Assembly (NCBI GenBank): GCA_933822405.4
Contig: CAKOGP040002458.1
Span: 48,124-112,123 of the forward strand
Length of the DNA: 64,000 nucleotides
Direction: 5' to 3'
From: Cylindrotheca closterium
Taxonomy: Eukaryota; Bacillariophyta; Bacillariophyceae; Bacillariales; Bacillariaceae
Shown here piece by piece: positions 61,442 to 64,000 of the stretch. The stretch's first letter is position 1; each line of letters begins with the position of its first letter. A program made the translations under genes and the position numbers. The notes under the pieces are model-generated. The model saw only the letters and a list, made by a program, of their open reading frames with translations, was not told where the DNA came from and made no database searches.

Positions 61442-62713
61442 TTAGTGTGGAGGCAGACCAAAAAGCACATTCAGAGCTTTGATCGTAGATTGTACCACTC
61501 TCAGCATTTTGTCTTCTTCATACATAATGAATTCCACCAGACGAGCACGTTCTCTACCAGTATGAATCTTTGTTAACATATTGGCAAGATTTGTTTTGGT
61601 TCCTTCCCAAGCAACTTGAATAAGATCACTTGCACATTTTGAACGAACATAATGATAAGCAACAGAATTGCTTTTCTTTTTCAAGACAGATTCCGGGCAA
61701 CTTGCGTTCATCACAACAGAGTTGTTATCAACAAGAGTATGGCAATGGCCATCAATTGGTACGCCCATCATTTGCAATTTGTATACTAGACCTTCAACCA
61801 ATTCAACACCAGTCTTCAATGCAGCAAATTCACTTCCAAAAGAACTTGTTTTGACAGCATTCTGCTTCTTCGAATACCAAACGATTGGTGCATGATTCAA
61901 GAGGATAAGAACACCTGTTATGGATTGACATGTAACAAGATTGTTGGAAGCATGTGAGGCATCAACAAACATCACAATCTTTACCGCTCGTCCAAGGGCT
62001 TCTGGCATATCAGGGGGCAGTACTTCTTTTGCCCATGGATAGAATTCATGCCATTCAGATTTTGGTATGTCGGTCAGGGCCATATATGCGGAATCCATGA
62101 CAATCTCGCAACTTGGATGTGTTTCAAGATAACCAAAAAGGTGTAATACCGCATGAAAGTGTCCAACACGAGGCATGGCATTGTACAAAGACATCATTGA
62201 GACTTCAGAACAAACGTCCATTCTTCCAAGCTCAACCAACCACCGTAATATTCCAATCAGTTGCATATACATTGTGTGTGTCTCTGCGTCAACAAAATCA
62301 GTGTTGTCAAGCTCAGGTTTATAACCAGAAGGTAAGGCAGCAGACACGTTTCTTTTCAAATTCAAGTTGTATTTTTGATGTGAGATTCAAGACTTAACGA
62401 CACGTAACGCTTCAAGCAAATAGTTAGTTGAACCAATCGACCAGCATTTTTGAGAATCGCTAGGATCAACAAAACGTTTTGAAATTGTTGCACCAAGGAA
62501 CATTGTAGGCTCTGCAATTGAATCAGGCTTGAGCATGTAATGCGTTCCAAGCTTCTCCAATATAGCACAAGGATTTTCAGAAACAGCCATAAGGTCATCG
62601 AATATACGGGAAAAAACGGATGGGAGTACATACCATTCCCGTAAATCTTCCAGAAACCCCGTAATTTCGTCCGCAGTGTTGGCACGACACAATGGGCCTT
62701 TTATGGTGCACAC
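61442..62713 (-). mobile_element. Copia-type retroelement fragment (end of RT and RNase H)
   Basis: From 62713: end of the reverse transcriptase with FDDLMAVSENPCAILEKLG and PTMFLGATISKRF. Then one in-frame TGA (62387-62389). The same frame then continues through the connection (QLIGILRWLVELGRMDVCSE, MPRVGHFHAVLHLFGYLETH) and RNase H (VMFVDASHASN, SITGVLILLNHAPIVWYSKK, SSFGSEFAALKTGVELVEGL, VDNNSVV, KKKSNSVAYHYVRSKCASD, TNLANMLTK). The YxDD-equivalent is read as FDDL. Gag, protease and integrase are not found upstream, so it is 5' truncated. Only one stop breaks 420 codons, so decay is recent. No LTRs seen. Confidence 0.9.
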
Positions 62714-63343
62714 TATTTGTCACTTTGCGCAATGAAAGTTGAGGAACAGTTGTGCAAAAAGCTCAGGATGCAGAAGCGGATGAAGGAACCTGTCTCTGAG
62801 GAGTGTGGAATGCCACTAGCCTACTACAGATGTGAAGAAACGGAAGCGTTCGATTTGTTGACTGGGTTGAGACCACAAAGAGGCAGGGGGGTCAAAGCAT
62901 CAGTTTGCTCATGTAGTTGATGTTTTGGTGGAAACAATGTTTTTATGTCTTTGCTGTTGTGTTTTTGTGTTTCTGCGAGGAAGCGGGCATGTTCACCGTT
63001 GGTCGTTACAGTCGATAGCACGTGCTTGCGATAAATTTGGAATTAATTTTTATATTGGAATTTGGAATTTTGTTCAAGGCCCAATTGCTCCTTCCACTTC
63101 TCCAGCGACCTGTTGGAGGTGGAGGTCAGACGGACCGGGCCGGTGTCTTTTGGTAAATATAATGTGCTTGTTGCGCTCACTTACTATAGCAAGTGCGCTG
63201 GGACGCACCACAACGTCAAACGCACGCCCGAAATCTGTCCGTTTAGATTGTTTTGAGGATTTATTTTAGCTCTAAATAATTTTTATGTGTCCGTTAAAAT
63301 GCTCTGCGACTTTGACGCAGGACGTTTCTTTTGACACGGGAAT
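62714..63343. other. Intergenic upstream of the Copia fragment
   Basis: No retroelement or gene motif recognised, so the Copia fragment appears truncated at about 62713. Confidence 0.4.
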
Positions 63344-63500
63344 GACGCGAGTTGCGTTAGTTTGACGCGGAGTTGCGTTGGTTTGACGCGGAGTTGCGTT
63401 AGTTTGACGCAGAGTTGCGTCAGTTTAACGCCGATTCCGCGTCAACTGACGCGGGTTGCGTCAATTTAACGCGGGCCTGCGTGTCTTCGACGCGGGACAA
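63344..63500. repeat. 21-bp minisatellite, about seven units
   Basis: Units of the form GACGCGGAGTTGCGTTAGTTT, each 20-21 bp, starting at about 63344 and degrading toward 63500. GC-rich and CG-rich compared with flanks. Confidence 0.9.
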
Positions 63501-63832
63501 AACCCGCGTACTGGAACGGCCGGGAACGGTGGTTGGAGTGGTCGGCGAAATGTTTGGGGAGAGACTGGAAAAGGAATCTGAGGGTTGCGGAATTTCAAAA
63601 AATTGGACATTCGAAAAAAACGTCCGATTCAACTCTCCAGATGAATAAAAAAGGCTGTCTTCTCTTTCGCAGGAGTGAAAAAAATTGGCCAACGGTTCGT
63701 CCATTCTGTTCCGGTGCCACCAACGTGAATCATGTAATATAAGTAGTGGAAATATCTGTTTTATTCAATTTACTACAAAATACAGTAGCTGCCGAGAGCG
63801 CAATGACCGGCTGAGTGATGATTGACCGCAAC

Positions 63833-63956
63833 GAGCCAGTCGAGCTGTGGTCAATTTGACCACGAGCCAATCGAGCCGTGGTCAAATTGACCACGAGCCA
63901 GTAGAGCCGTGGTCAATTTGACCACAAGCCAATCGAGCCTTGGTCAAATTGACCAT
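63833..63956. repeat. 31-bp tandem repeat with internal palindrome, four units
   Basis: Four units of GAGCCAATCGAGCCGTGGTC plus AATTTGACCAC, starting at 63833, 63864, 63895 and 63926. Each includes the near-perfect palindrome GTGGTCAATTTGACCAC. Units 1 and 3 share CCAGT and ATTTG, while 2 and 4 share CCAAT and AAATTG, an alternating higher-order pattern. Confidence 0.95.
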
Positions 63957-64000
63957 CCAATCATACTTGGACAAAATTCGAAGGGCACGTGGTTTTCCAA

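Noticed and set aside
1..64000. tRNA, rRNA or CRISPR
   Set aside because: None recognised by eye; the direct repeats present are minisatellites without spacers of CRISPR type.

Overview
The window looks like nuclear DNA of a diatom, probably a pennate one. Evidence: sparse genes with few short GT-AG introns (77-124 bp); PSxxPS-type Ser/Pro linkers; single-pass membrane proteins with LRR ectodomains; arrays of helicase-associated repeats; a diatom-type cyclin; Copia fragments of diatom type; many Asn, Gln, Ser and His homopolymer tracts. The species cannot be named from sequence alone. Layout: 1-2.2 kb holds two tandem paralogues of an unrecognised acidic family. 4.5-10.6 kb holds an alpha/beta hydrolase, a spliced membrane-anchored cyclophilin-like gene and, divergently, a bestrophin-like channel. 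11.46-13.90 kb and 50.86-53.24 kb are inverted copies of one repeat. Its outer 1.8 kb is almost identical between copies and carries a 480-codon reading frame of unknown function. Between the arms lie about 37 kb. 14-16 kb holds an ankyrin remnant and a TLC-like membrane protein. 16.1-29.3 kb is a duplicated cluster: two intact Hsp20-like genes, one decayed chimeric Hsp20-like pseudogene and four small paralogues of one new family (N-terminal KSQSIPI). A large PSxxPS/BspA-repeat membrane protein sits inside this cluster. 29.6-43.7 kb is a run of single-pass membrane proteins: a spliced LRR protein, a PSxxPS protein with an apparently recent stop codon, a decayed helicase-associated-repeat gene, a 1258-aa membrane-anchored FAD amine oxidase, and an LRR-type protein truncated at its first repeat. 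44.2-49.3 kb holds a type II glycosyltransferase-like protein and a front-end-type fatty acid desaturase. 53.9-58.5 kb holds a GFA/CENP-V-fold protein, an RNI-like protein and a cyclin. 59-64 kb is gene-poor, with an unknown decayed ORF, two Copia remnants and two minisatellites. Main new points. (1) Three proteins (18884-22012, 32614-34185, 38028-41804) share one architecture: charged, Ser-rich cytosolic N-terminus, one membrane span, a conserved ectodomain ending in PTLAGC or PALVGC, a PSxxPS stalk, and then a different C-terminal module (BspA repeats, none, or amine oxidase). (2) Hsp20-like genes and KSQSIPI small-protein genes were duplicated together as a unit. (3) The inverted repeat shows a sharp change in identity between its arms, suggestive of gene conversion or recent transposition.
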